Below, in pieces: positions 63,789 to 64,000 of a DNA stretch of 64,000 bases. Location of the stretch: the NCBI GenBank assembly GCA_025358295.1, contig JANYJY010000069.1, positions 62,001 to 126,000 on the forward strand, given 5' to 3'. Numbering within the stretch: position 1 is the stretch's first letter; each line of letters begins with the position of its first letter. Both the position numbers and the translations under genes were made by a program. Origin of the DNA: Gammaproteobacteria bacterium (GTDB lineage Bacteria; Pseudomonadota; Gammaproteobacteria; Steroidobacterales; Steroidobacteraceae). The notes under the pieces were generated by a model that had not been told where the DNA came from, did no database searches, and saw only the letters and a program-made list of their open reading frames with translations.

Positions 63789-64000
63789 ATGCATGTACAT
63801 ATCCTGGGAATAGGCGGTACCTTCATGGGCGGGGTGGCGGCTATCGCCAAGGCCGCGGGGTTTCGCGTCACCGGTTCCGATCTGAACGTGTACCCGCCGA
63901 TGAGCACTCAGCTCGAGGCGCTCGGCATCGAGCTGATTCAAGGCTACGGTCCGCAGCAGCTCAACCTGCGGCCCGACATCGTGGTGGTCGGCAATGCACT
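63789..64000 (+). CDS. mpl: Murein peptide ligase Mpl, 3' end outside window
   Basis: The first 70 codons of a Mur-ligase family protein run off the end of the window. MHVHILGIGGTFMGGVAAIA and GSDLNVYPPMSTQLEALGI are typical of Mpl, UDP-N-acetylmuramate:L-alanyl-gamma-D-glutamyl-meso-diaminopimelate ligase, which recycles murein tripeptide. MurC would begin differently and normally sits in the dcw cluster. The call is solid but rests on the N-terminus only. Confidence 0.9.
   Translation, partial: MHVHILGIGGTFMGGVAAIAKAAGFRVTGSDLNVYPPMSTQLEALGIELIQGYGPQQLNLRPDIVVVGNA

Overview
This is a GC-rich stretch of gammaproteobacterial chromosome, densely packed with chromosomal genes rather than plasmid or prophage genes. 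Gammaproteobacterial signatures are the accB-accC-prmA-(DUF3426)-dusB-fis-purH-purD run, the divergent rhlB / trxA-rho locus, PlsB, GlnE, ArfB, Kdo kinase (KdkA) with WaaA, and the pcm-rhodanese-tolC/waaA cluster. A pyrophosphate-dependent phosphofructokinase beside a membrane H+-pyrophosphatase, a CIRCE-type element at groESL, and abundant DUF genes suggest a Steroidobacter/Nevskia/Xanthomonas-like lineage. That placement is inference; no rRNA or tRNA gene is visible.

Layout. 1-5.8 kb: an envelope cluster of lemA (5' end cut), two TPM-domain proteins, a lipoprotein L,D-transpeptidase, an M1 aminopeptidase, a 47-residue overlapping micro-ORF and a rhomboid protease. 5.8-7.4 kb: an orphan contractile tail-sheath gene with no other phage or injection-system gene around it. 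7.4-18.5 kb: a cNMP-patatin protein, a small hydrolase, plsB, a translationally coupled chain DUF3301-PHP-DUF465-mscS-arfB, and cysQ/yrfG. 18.5-27.3 kb: rhlB / trxA-rho, with low-complexity extensions on RhlB and Rho, then nfeD-qmcA, a Bcr/CflA exporter, a PEP-mutase-like enzyme, an exported M20 hydrolase and a small lipoprotein. 27.3-37.2 kb: a long leftward run from a stand-alone DsbD-alpha domain and TlpA-like thioredoxin through aroQ, accB, accC, prmA, DUF3426, dusB, fis, purH and purD. 37.2-39.4 kb: groESL with a sigma70 promoter, CIRCE operator and intrinsic terminator. 39.4-45 kb: a DUF2157-DUF4401 membrane pair, a DUF222-HNH nuclease, an exported Xaa-Pro aminopeptidase and a retropepsin-like protease. 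45-54 kb: glnE, a zinc-ribbon protein, LPS-core genes (GT9, kdkA, waaA), tolC, a rhodanese and pcm. 54-64 kb: a PAS-GGDEF-EAL protein, cysK-cysE, the PPi pair pfp-hppA, adk, rnd and the start of mpl.

Themes. The genome is very compact: all 13 convergent gene pairs overlap or are separated by no more than 15 bases, and only one clear intrinsic terminator (after groEL) was found by eye. The most unusual items are the orphan sheath gene, the disordered extensions on Rho and RhlB, the split DsbD-alpha/TlpA module, and an almost identical Gly-rich C-terminal tail on two otherwise unrelated membrane proteins. No CRISPR array, insertion sequence, integrase, attachment site, rRNA or tRNA was seen, and no gene-free stretch exceeds about 300 bases.
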